Below are positions 1 to 5,191 of a stretch of DNA of 5,191 nucleotides, in pieces. The stretch is from positions 1 through 5,191 of the forward strand of contig RFUP01000186.1 in the NCBI GenBank assembly GCA_009922885.1, written 5' to 3'. Each line of letters begins with the position of its first letter. Within the stretch, counting starts at the first letter, position 1. Below the pieces are notes generated by a model. It had not been told where the DNA came from, made no database searches, and saw only the letters and a list, made by a program, of their open reading frames with translations. Both the position numbers and the translations under genes were made by a program. This stretch comes from Paracoccaceae bacterium. GTDB lineage: Bacteria > Pseudomonadota > Alphaproteobacteria > Rhodobacterales > Rhodobacteraceae.

Positions 1-906
1 GGCTGCTACACGGTGATCGAGGCGTGGTTGCAGGCGCGGGTGACGAACGAGACGCGCGGCCGGGCGATGGGGCTTTACCGGGTGACGGATATCTGCGCCT
101 CGCTCGTGTCGCAGATGCTGATTTCGGTGCTGACACCTGCGGCCTACGAATCCTACATGCTGATTGCGCTTCTGTGCTGTGCCGCGATCCTGCCCTTGAC
201 GCTGACGCGCGAAAGCCAGCCCGAGATGCCGGGGGCACCGCGGTTGCGGCCTGCCTTGTCGATCGCGATGTCGCCTTTGGCGACGGCAGCGGTGGTGGTG
301 TCAGGGCTGACTTCGGGGAGTTTCCGGATGGTCGGGCCAGTGTATGGCTTGGAGGTCGGGCTGACGGCGGATCAGATCGCGTGGTTTCTGGCCGCCTATG
401 TGGCAGGGGGCGCGCTTTCGCAATATCCGGTGGGCTGGGTGGCGGATAAGAATGACCGGCGGCATGTGCTGGTGGGGCTTTCTATTGCGGCGATCGTGGC
501 TTGCGCGCTGTCGGCGAGCCTGACGGGGCTGGGGTTCGGAGTTATTGTCCTGACGGTCGCCTTCTTCGGCTTCGCGACCTTTCCGCTTTATTCGGTGGCG
601 GCGGCGCATGCACATGACTTTGCCAATTCCGATCAGCGGGTGGAACTCTCGGCGGCGCTCATGTTCTGGTATGCGGTGGGCGCGATTGCCTCGCCTCTGC
701 TGGCGTCTCTGCTGATCGAGCGCTTCGGGCCTTCGGCGCTGTTCTTGATGATCTCGACGGGGCATGCGGCGCTGATCGCGTTCGGGCTTCTGAGGATGCG
801 GGCGCGCCCGGTGCCGGGGGCGCGGACGCCTTACGTTTACGCACCGCGCACCAGTTTCCTCATTGGCAAACTCTTGGGGCGGCTCAGGGATGGTGAACCG
901 AAATAG
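1..906 (+). CDS. MFS transporter, YcaD-like, C-terminal part (5' truncated by window edge)
   Basis: This is a major facilitator superfamily inner-membrane transporter; its substrate cannot be told from sequence. The reading frame is open from base 1 (Gly-Cys-Tyr-Thr-Val...), so the GTG at 13 is an internal Val codon rather than the start. About 301 residues are visible. They begin in the TM4/TM5 loop region (IEAWLQARVTNETRGRAMG, visible residues 6-24), which resembles the IESW...RGR segment of YcaD-type permeases. Roughly eight hydrophobic segments follow, at about residues 28-44, 49-68, 94-118, 126-149, 155-174, 178-204, 217-242 and 246-266, fitting TM5-TM12 of a 12-TM protein. About four N-terminal helices therefore lie outside the window. 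An MFS motif-A-like loop, GWVADKNDRR (about 145-154), sits where the TM8/TM9 loop of the second half is expected. The C-terminal tail is basic and cytoplasmic-looking and ends at TAG 904-906. MFS membership is secure; the YcaD-like assignment is by recalled similarity. Confidence 0.88.
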   Translation, partial: GCYTVIEAWLQARVTNETRGRAMGLYRVTDICASLVSQMLISVLTPAAYESYMLIALLCCAAILPLTLTRESQPEMPGAPRLRPALSIAMSPLATAAVVVSGLTSGSFRMVGPVYGLEVGLTADQIAWFLAAYVAGGALSQYPVGWVADKNDRRHVLVGLSIAAIVACALSASLTGLGFGVIVLTVAFFGFATFPLYSVAAAHAHDFANSDQRVELSAALMFWYAVGAIASPLLASLLIERFGPSALFLMISTGHAALIAFGLLRMRARPVPGARTPYVYAPRTSFLIGKLLGRLRDGEPK

Positions 907-925
907 GGGAAGGCCGCGCTCGGCA

Positions 926-953
926 CTGGCAGTCTGGCACGGGACGCGCTAGG
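926..953 (+). promoter_or_regulatory. possible metG promoter (weak -35/-10 match)
   Basis: The 81-base gap between the transporter and metG holds CTGGCA (926-931) and, 16 bases later, GCTAGG (948-953). The pair loosely resembles the alphaproteobacterial housekeeping pattern of a TTG-type -35 and a GCTA-containing -10. Transcription would then start near 960 and give a leader of roughly 28 bases. No clear terminator separates the transporter from metG, so read-through is equally possible. This is a consensus-level guess only. Confidence 0.25.
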
Positions 954-969
954 AGGGGGCGAACAGATC

Positions 970-974
970 AGGGA
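970..974 (+). promoter_or_regulatory. weak ribosome binding site of metG
   Basis: AGGGA lies 13 bases before the metG ATG, farther than the usual 5-9. It is the only purine-rich Shine-Dalgarno-like element close to the start. A much better AGGAGG core at 951-956 is 31 bases from the ATG, too far to act directly, and no in-frame ATG, GTG or TTG lies between the two. The ATG at 988 is fixed by the protein itself, because the conserved N-terminus of MetRS begins directly there. Confidence 0.35.
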
Positions 975-987
975 CAAGCAGCGATCC

Positions 988-2700
988 ATGGCACGCCATC
1001 TTATCACCTCCGCCATCCCCTATATCAACGGCATCAAGCACCTCGGCAATCTGGTGGGCTCGCAATTGCCTGCCGATCTTTACGCGCGTTACCTGCGTGG
1101 GCGCGGGCATGAGGTGCTGTTCCTTTGCGCGACAGACGAGCATGGCACGCCTGCCGAACTTGCAGCGGCAAAGGCCGGAAAGCCCGTGGCCGAGTATTGC
1201 GCTGAAATGCATGTGGTGCAGGCGCAAATCGCGGAAGGGTTCCGCCTTTCCTTCGATCATTTCGGGCGGTCTTCTTCTGCCGAGAACAAGGCGCTGACGC
1301 AGCATTTGGCGAAGCGGCTGGCGGAAGAGGGGCTGATCCGCGAAGTGACGGAAAAGCAGATGTATTCCGTGGCCGATGCGCGTTTCCTGCCTGACCGCTA
1401 TATCGAGGGCACCTGCCCGAATTGCGGGTTCGAGAGTGCGCGGGGCGACCAGTGCGACAATTGCACGAAGCAGCTTGATCCGACGGACCTCATCAACCCG
1501 CGTTCGACCGTCTCGGGTTCGACTGAGCTGGAGCTGCGCGAGACCAAGCATCTCTACCTCCGCCAGTCCGAGATGAAGGACAAGCTGGAGGCGTGGATTG
1601 ACAGCAAAACCGATTGGCCCGTGCTTTCCACTTCGATTGCCAAGAAGTGGCTCAATGACGGCGATGGCTTGCAGGATCGGGGCATCACGCGTGACTTGTC
1701 GTGGGGGGTTCCGGCGCAATTCGACGGCGCGCCTTGGGAGGGCATGGACGGGAAGGTGTTCTACGTCTGGTTCGATGCGCCCATCGAGTACATCGCCTGC
1801 TCGCAAGAATGGGTGGCTGCTGGCAAGGGCGCGGATTGGGAGCGTTGGTGGCGCACCGATAAGGGCGCGGATGACGTGACCTATACCCAGTTCATGGGCA
1901 AGGATAACGTGCCGTTCCATACCATTGGTTTCCCGGCGACGATCCTCGGCTCGGGTGAGCCTTGGAAGCTCGTGGATTACATCAAGTCGTTCAACTATCT
2001 GAATTACGATGGCGGCCAGTTCTCGACCTCGCGCGGGCGCGGTGTGTTCATGGATCAGGCGCTGGAAATCCTGCCTTCGGATTACTGGCGCTGGTGGCTT
2101 CTGAGCCATGCGCCGGAATCTTCGGATGCGGAATTCACTTGGGAGAATTTCCAGGCCTCGGTGAACAAGGATTTGGCGGATGTTCTGGGGAACTTCGTGA
2201 GCCGGATTACCAAGTTCTGCCGTTCGAAGTTTGGCGAAGCTGTGCCGGAAGGCGGCGCTTGGGGTGCGCAGGAAGAGGCATTGGCGGAAGCCATCGCGGG
2301 CCGTGTGAAGGCCTATGAGGGCTTCATGGACGAGAAGGAAGTCCGGAAGGCGGCGGCGGAATTGCGCGCGATCTGGGTGCTTGGGAACGAGTATTTGCAA
2401 TCGGCGGCACCGTGGTCGACCTTCAAGGAAGACCCCGTGAAAGCGGCGATGCAGACGCGCTTGGGCCTCAATCTGATCAGTCTTTACGCCGTGCTTTCGG
2501 CACCGTTCATCCCAGACGCCTCGGCCACGATGCTGGCGGCGATGGGCGCGGAAGGGGCTGGTTGGCCCGAAGATGTGAAGGCCGCGCTTTCGGCTTTGTC
2601 TGCGGGCCATGCCTTCACGGTTCCGGATGTGCTTTTCGCGAAAATCGCAGATGAGCAGCGGGAAGAATGGCAAACGCGGTTTGCTGGCATTCGCACTTAA
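988..2700 (+). CDS. metG: methionine--tRNA ligase (MetRS)
   Basis: This cytoplasmic class I aminoacyl-tRNA synthetase charges tRNA-Met and initiator tRNA with methionine using ATP. The 570-residue protein is complete. The Rossmann catalytic domain opens with ITSAIPYINGIKHLGNLVGS (residues 6-25), whose HLGN (18-21) is the HIGH-type ATP-binding signature. The connective-peptide zinc knuckle has CPNC...CDNC with Cys143, 146, 156 and 159. YVWFDAPIEYI (259-269) and FMGKDNVPFHTIGFPA (302-317) are typical MetRS core motifs. The KMSKS-equivalent loop reads QFSTSRG (344-350), with no lysine at either usual position. The helical anticodon-binding domain covers about 385-530. The protein ends near residue 570 without the Trbp111-like tRNA-binding domain found at the C-terminus of the 677-residue E. 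coli enzyme, so it is the short form. It probably has its own promoter in the 81-base upstream gap and ends at a shared convergent terminator. Confidence 0.97.
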   Translation: MARHLITSAIPYINGIKHLGNLVGSQLPADLYARYLRGRGHEVLFLCATDEHGTPAELAAAKAGKPVAEYCAEMHVVQAQIAEGFRLSFDHFGRSSSAENKALTQHLAKRLAEEGLIREVTEKQMYSVADARFLPDRYIEGTCPNCGFESARGDQCDNCTKQLDPTDLINPRSTVSGSTELELRETKHLYLRQSEMKDKLEAWIDSKTDWPVLSTSIAKKWLNDGDGLQDRGITRDLSWGVPAQFDGAPWEGMDGKVFYVWFDAPIEYIACSQEWVAAGKGADWERWWRTDKGADDVTYTQFMGKDNVPFHTIGFPATILGSGEPWKLVDYIKSFNYLNYDGGQFSTSRGRGVFMDQALEILPSDYWRWWLLSHAPESSDAEFTWENFQASVNKDLADVLGNFVSRITKFCRSKFGEAVPEGGAWGAQEEALAEAIAGRVKAYEGFMDEKEVRKAAAELRAIWVLGNEYLQSAAPWSTFKEDPVKAAMQTRLGLNLISLYAVLSAPFIPDASATMLAAMGAEGAGWPEDVKAALSALSAGHAFTVPDVLFAKIADEQREEWQTRFAGIRT

Positions 2701-2724
2701 GCGGATCGGGATTTGGGATAAAAG

Positions 2725-2748
2725 AAGGGGGGCCGTTTGGCCCCCCTT
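2725..2748. terminator. bidirectional intrinsic terminator between convergent genes
   Basis: A perfect 10-bp inverted repeat, AAGGGGGGCC / GGCCCCCCTT, flanks a GTTT loop (2735-2738). It lies 24 bases after the metG stop and 18 bases before the end of the convergent minus-strand gene. On the minus strand the stem is followed by a pyrimidine tract (TTCTTTTATCC, partly in the stem base), a fair U-tract. On the plus strand only TTTG follows, so it should terminate the minus-strand operon better than metG. The hairpin is seen directly; bidirectional use is inferred from the convergent layout. Confidence 0.8.
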
Positions 2749-2766
2749 TGACGTTTGGCGCAGGCG

Positions 2767-4236
2767 TTAGCGCGGCGCGCCGACCGAGCGGCCTTTGCCT
2801 TCGGGCGCAGGCAGAGCGGCGTGCGCTGCTGCCAAGCGGCCGAGGTTTTCCGCGATATGGGCCGCGGGGACAGAAGCCGCGCGGGTTTTCAGGCTCACGT
2901 GGATGAGCATCTGCTCTGCGGTAGCCAGAAGCGTGTCGCCACGGCGGAGCTCGTGCCAGATATGCATCTTCTTGCCTTCCGCTGAAAGCACGCGGGTGTG
3001 CACTTCGATCGGATCCCCGGCCTTGGCCTCATCCAAATGGCGGATGTGGGTTTCTGCGGTAAAGAAGCTGCCGCCGTTGGCGATATACTCGGGTGTGCAC
3101 CCTACAATCAGCATCAGGCGGTCCGCAGCGGCGGTGAAGGCGTCGAGATAGCGCGCTTCAGTCATGTGGCCGTTGTAGTCGAGCCAGTCGAGCGGCACGA
3201 CGCGCTTCACGGTGAGAACGGGGCTAGAAATTTCACCAAGCTCGGAGACCGAACGCACAAGGCCCATATCGGCTTCGCGGAGCACGTCATGCTCGTTTTG
3301 CAGCGCGCCTGCGCCCCACTGGTTCTGCGCGAGAAGGCGGATGAAGCCGACGAGGTTGCCATCGCGGATGCGTTCCAACTCACGGATCGATAGATGGCCC
3401 GATTGTGCATCGGACTGCCCGGCGATCAGGTCGACGAGTTCATCGGTGAACTCGGGCACGTCCATCAGCTTGGTCCAGGGCCAGGTGAGGCAAGGGCCGA
3501 ACTGGGCCATGAAATGCTTCATGCCCGCTTCGCCACCCGCGATGCGGTAGGTCTCGAAGAGGCCCATCTGCGCCCAGCGGAGGCCGAAGCCGTAGCGCAT
3601 GGCGTTGTCGATTTCTTCGGTCGAGGCGATACCGTCTTTCACCAGCCAGAGCGCCTCGCGCCAGACAGCTTCGAGAAGTCGGTCGGCGACGTGGGCGTCG
3701 ATCTCTTTCTTCAGGTGCAGGGGATACATGCCGAGGCCCGACAGCACTTCCTTGGCACGCTCGACATTGGCGGCCCCTTCCGGCACCGCGACGACTTCGA
3801 CGACGGGCAGAAGATAGACCGGGTTGAACGGGTGGCAGACGGTGAATTGGCCGGGCTTGGCTGCCCCTTTATTCAACTCGGAGGGCTTGAAGCCCGAGGT
3901 GGAGGAACCCACCGTGCCCGTATAGCCCGCGGCTTCGATCTGGCGGAACACCTTGTGCTTGATATCAAGCCGTTCCGGCACGGATTCCTGCACCCATTCC
4001 ACGCCCGAGACCGCTTCAGCGACCGTCGGGTGCAAGGTCATCTTGCCTTCAGGCGGCAGGGCCACGTTGCCAAGGCCGGGCAGGGCGCGGCGGGCGTTGG
4101 CCAGCACTTCACCGATCTTGCGCTCGGCTTGGGGATCGGGGTCGAACACACGCACGTCCCAGCCATTGAGAAGGAAGCGGGCGGCCCAGCCGCCACCAAT
4201 CACGCCCCCGCCGAGTATCGCAGCTACTTTCCGCAT
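2767..4236 (-). CDS. carnitine 3-dehydrogenase / thioesterase fusion (probable betainyl-CoA thioesterase)
   Basis: This 489-residue two-domain cytoplasmic enzyme probably acts in L-carnitine catabolism. Residues about 1-325 form a 3-hydroxyacyl-CoA-dehydrogenase-like NAD-dependent dehydrogenase. They show the Rossmann loop GGGVIGGGWA (9-18), an Asp-rich turn after strand 2 (FDPDP, 31-35), SSTSGFKPSEL (111-121), the CHPFNPVYLLPVVEVV segment (134-149) with the likely catalytic His135-Glu147 pair, and a helical C-terminal dimer domain with DRLLEAVWREAL (185-196). Residues about 336-475 form a hotdog-fold 4HBT-type thioesterase with the DYNGHMTEARYL motif (353-364), Asp353 being the candidate catalytic acid. 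Fusions of this architecture in alphaproteobacteria oxidise carnitine to 3-dehydrocarnitine and hydrolyse betainyl-CoA to glycine betaine. The intervening cleavage enzyme (BKACE) is not in the window. The start ATG overlaps the upstream SDR stop by one base (TGATG), and GAGAGGA precedes it by 7 bases. A 3-hydroxyacyl-CoA substrate for the first domain is less likely, given the fusion and motif details. Confidence 0.88.
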   Translation of the reverse strand: MRKVAAILGGGVIGGGWAARFLLNGWDVRVFDPDPQAERKIGEVLANARRALPGLGNVALPPEGKMTLHPTVAEAVSGVEWVQESVPERLDIKHKVFRQIEAAGYTGTVGSSTSGFKPSELNKGAAKPGQFTVCHPFNPVYLLPVVEVVAVPEGAANVERAKEVLSGLGMYPLHLKKEIDAHVADRLLEAVWREALWLVKDGIASTEEIDNAMRYGFGLRWAQMGLFETYRIAGGEAGMKHFMAQFGPCLTWPWTKLMDVPEFTDELVDLIAGQSDAQSGHLSIRELERIRDGNLVGFIRLLAQNQWGAGALQNEHDVLREADMGLVRSVSELGEISSPVLTVKRVVPLDWLDYNGHMTEARYLDAFTAAADRLMLIVGCTPEYIANGGSFFTAETHIRHLDEAKAGDPIEVHTRVLSAEGKKMHIWHELRRGDTLLATAEQMLIHVSLKTRAASVPAAHIAENLGRLAAAHAALPAPEGKGRSVGAPR

Positions 4237-4997
4237 CAGACCATCCTCTCCGTATGTCCGTCTATCGCTATGATTTGTCCGGATATTTTCCGGGCTGCAG
4301 GCGAGGAGAGGAAGAGAGCCGTATCGGCCAACTCATCCTCTGTCACCCATGTTTTCAGGCTCGTCCCATCCGCATAATGGGCGCGGAGCGCTTCCGGATC
4401 CTTGCCGCTCGCCTTCGCTTCCATGGCCAGAACGCGCTCCATCCGCTCGCCTTCGACCGCACCGGGACAAATCGCGTTCACACGCACGCCCACTGGGCCG
4501 AGCTCCATGGCGAGAGTTTTCGTCAACCCCACCAAACCCCATTTCGCCGCCACGTAAGGGCTGCGGTAAGGCACGCCCCACTGGCCGGAGGTGGAGGATG
4601 TAATCACGATGGACCCCGAGCCTTGTGCCCGCATAACCCGCGCCGCCCAGCGGCAAGTCAGAAATGCGCCATGCAGGTTTACGGCGATGCAATCTTGCCA
4701 TGCTTGGTAGTCGAGTTCCTCGATGCGACCTGCAGGGCCACCCGTTCCTGCGTTGGCACAAACCACATCTGCGCCACCCCATTGATCTTCTACAGTGGCA
4801 AGAAAAGCCGCCATCTGGGCTTCGCTGCGCACATCGGCAGTTCGGCAGATCGCCCCGGGCAGTTCATTGGCCATGGCCGCAACGGCCTCGGGCGCGGCGT
4901 CGCACAACGCCACGCGCCAGCCATCGGCAGCGAAGCGACGCGCAAAGGTGCGCCCGATACCAGAGGCTCCGCCAGTAATCACAACGCGATTTGTCAT
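4236..4997 (-). CDS. short-chain dehydrogenase/reductase (classical SDR), substrate unknown
   Basis: This 253-residue NAD(P)-dependent cytoplasmic oxidoreductase has the usual length for a classical SDR. It shows the cofactor loop TGGASGIG (8-15), Asp33 after strand 2 (VALCDAAPE), which favours NAD over NADP, the ADV element (54-56), ANAG (81-84), and the catalytic tetrad Asn107, Ser135, Tyr148 and Lys152 (YVAAK). PGAVEGERMERVL (178-190) matches the post-catalytic substrate-loop region, and the end IIAIDGHTE (242-250) is typical of the family. It is the middle gene of a probable operon: its ATG overlaps the upstream lipocalin stop by four bases (ATGA), and its TGA overlaps the next ATG by one. 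AAGGAAGG lies 7 bases before the start. The context suggests a hydroxy-acid or alcohol step linked to carnitine or betaine metabolism, such as oxidation of D-carnitine or a related hydroxy compound. That is inference; residue motifs do not define the substrate. Confidence 0.93.
   Translation of the reverse strand: MTNRVVITGGASGIGRTFARRFAADGWRVALCDAAPEAVAAMANELPGAICRTADVRSEAQMAAFLATVEDQWGGADVVCANAGTGGPAGRIEELDYQAWQDCIAVNLHGAFLTCRWAARVMRAQGSGSIVITSSTSGQWGVPYRSPYVAAKWGLVGLTKTLAMELGPVGVRVNAICPGAVEGERMERVLAMEAKASGKDPEALRAHYADGTSLKTWVTEDELADTALFLSSPAARKISGQIIAIDGHTERMV
4244..4250 (-). promoter_or_regulatory. ribosome binding site of the dehydrogenase/thioesterase fusion
   Basis: On the minus strand GAGAGGA stands 7 bases before the ATG at 4236-4234, inside the last codons of the upstream SDR gene. 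With the TGATG stop/start junction it supports this start and suggests translational coupling with the SDR. Confidence 0.7.
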
Positions 4998-5191
4998 GGT
5001 GCAACCTTCCTTAATTTTTCGAGGTCAAACCCCATCCAGTTCAGAATTTCCCGCGCGGCTTTCTGCCGATCAGGCGTTTGTTGGCCTCGCTCCATGATCC
5101 AGCCCAAGCGGCCATCGGGCGACGCCATCGCTGCGGTGCGCCAGTCATCGTCAACCCAGAGGAGCCAGATTTCAGGGCCACCCAAGCGCGA
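4994..5191 (-). CDS. lipocalin-family protein, C-terminal end (5' truncated by window edge)
   Basis: Only the last 65 residues are visible, beginning Ser-Arg-Leu-Gly-Gly-Pro. The frame is open to the window edge, so the TTG at 5185-5183 is an internal Leu codon rather than a start. The stretch EIWLLWVDDDWRTAAMASPD followed by GRLGWIMERG resembles the last beta-strands of Blc/apolipoprotein-D-type bacterial lipocalins, whose C-terminal part has a YWVL-x-D-y-w-a pattern and a G-x-x-W-I-L-x-R strand. The tail TPDRQKAAREILNWMGFDLEKL matches the helix that closes this family. Such proteins are often secreted or outer-membrane lipoproteins that bind small hydrophobic ligands; any signal peptide would be upstream of the window. 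The gene ends in a 4-base overlap (ATGA) with the SDR, so it is very likely in the same transcript. The assignment rests on a short fragment and recalled resemblance. Confidence 0.65.
   Translation of the reverse strand, partial: SRLGGPEIWLLWVDDDWRTAAMASPDGRLGWIMERGQQTPDRQKAAREILNWMGFDLEKLRKVAP
5005..5012 (-). promoter_or_regulatory. ribosome binding site of the SDR gene
   Basis: On the minus strand AAGGAAGG lies 7 bases before the SDR ATG (4997-4995), within the last codons of the lipocalin-like gene. It supports this start over any internal one and agrees with the MTNRVVITGGASGIG N-terminus, which places the first strand directly after the start. Confidence 0.75.

Noticed and set aside
13..15. 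GTG as the start codon of the transporter.
   Set aside because: The frame is open upstream to base 1, and the protein begins in the middle of an MFS fold with about four helices missing, so this is an internal Val codon.
24..449. A 141-codon plus-strand frame overlapping the transporter.
   Set aside because: It is an out-of-frame shadow of the MFS gene: Gly/Asp/Ala/Arg-rich with no membrane segments or family signature.
913..924. A small GCCG-CGCT-CGGC hairpin after the transporter stop, as a possible terminator.
   Set aside because: The stem is only 4 bp and no T-tract follows, so it is too weak to call.
935..950. A sigma-54-like element TGGCAC-N5-GCGCT upstream of metG.
   Set aside because: The -24 half matches but the -12 half keeps only GC. 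Sigma-54 control of an essential synthetase is unlikely, and a housekeeping-type match overlaps it.
949..2673. A 574-codon open frame on the minus strand opposite metG.
   Set aside because: It is almost exactly antisense to a clearly real MetRS. Its translation is rich in Arg, His and Pro with no recognisable domain, as expected of a shadow frame in GC-rich DNA.
3394..4377. A 327-codon plus-strand open frame opposite the dehydrogenase and SDR genes.
   Set aside because: It is antisense to two genes with intact catalytic motifs, has a His/Gly/Arg-rich translation with no domain, crosses their junction, and has no convincing ribosome binding site.
4994..5185. A self-contained 63-residue gene starting at TTG 5185 on the minus strand.
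   Set aside because: The frame continues without a stop to the window edge, and the translation looks like the C-terminal end of a longer lipocalin, so it is a truncated gene rather than a small one.

Overview
The window is GC-rich, tightly packed bacterial DNA with no RNA gene, mobile element, CRISPR array or obvious sign of recent transfer. The short MetRS with a lysine-poor KFSTS-like loop, the YcaD-like transporter, the lipocalin C-terminus and the carnitine dehydrogenase-thioesterase fusion all resemble proteins of Rhodobacterales (Alphaproteobacteria). This placement comes from recalled family resemblance, not from a search.

Layout: (1) positions 1-906, plus strand: the C-terminal two thirds of a YcaD-like major facilitator transporter, cut by the window start. 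(2) 907-987: a short gap holding a possible metG promoter. (3) 988-2700, plus strand: complete metG, the housekeeping methionyl-tRNA synthetase. (4) 2701-2766: a convergent intergenic region with a strong hairpin that probably terminates transcription from both sides. (5) 5191 to 2767, minus strand: three tightly coupled genes, read in the order lipocalin-like protein (partial, cut by the window end), short-chain dehydrogenase, and a carnitine 3-dehydrogenase/thioesterase fusion. Their junctions are a 4-base ATGA overlap and a 1-base TGATG overlap, and each downstream start has its own Shine-Dalgarno sequence.

How the genes work together: the fusion enzyme points to aerobic L-carnitine degradation. 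L-carnitine is oxidised to 3-dehydrocarnitine. A beta-keto acid cleavage enzyme (BKACE, not in this window) then converts that plus acetyl-CoA to betainyl-CoA and acetoacetate, and the thioesterase domain releases glycine betaine. The SDR and lipocalin are in the same probable operon, but their substrates cannot be read from the sequence. metG and the transporter have no evident link to this pathway.

I see no convincing wholly new system. The most interesting points are the fusion of two non-consecutive carnitine steps, the unexplained SDR and lipocalin coupled to it, and a MetRS signature loop lacking both usual lysines.
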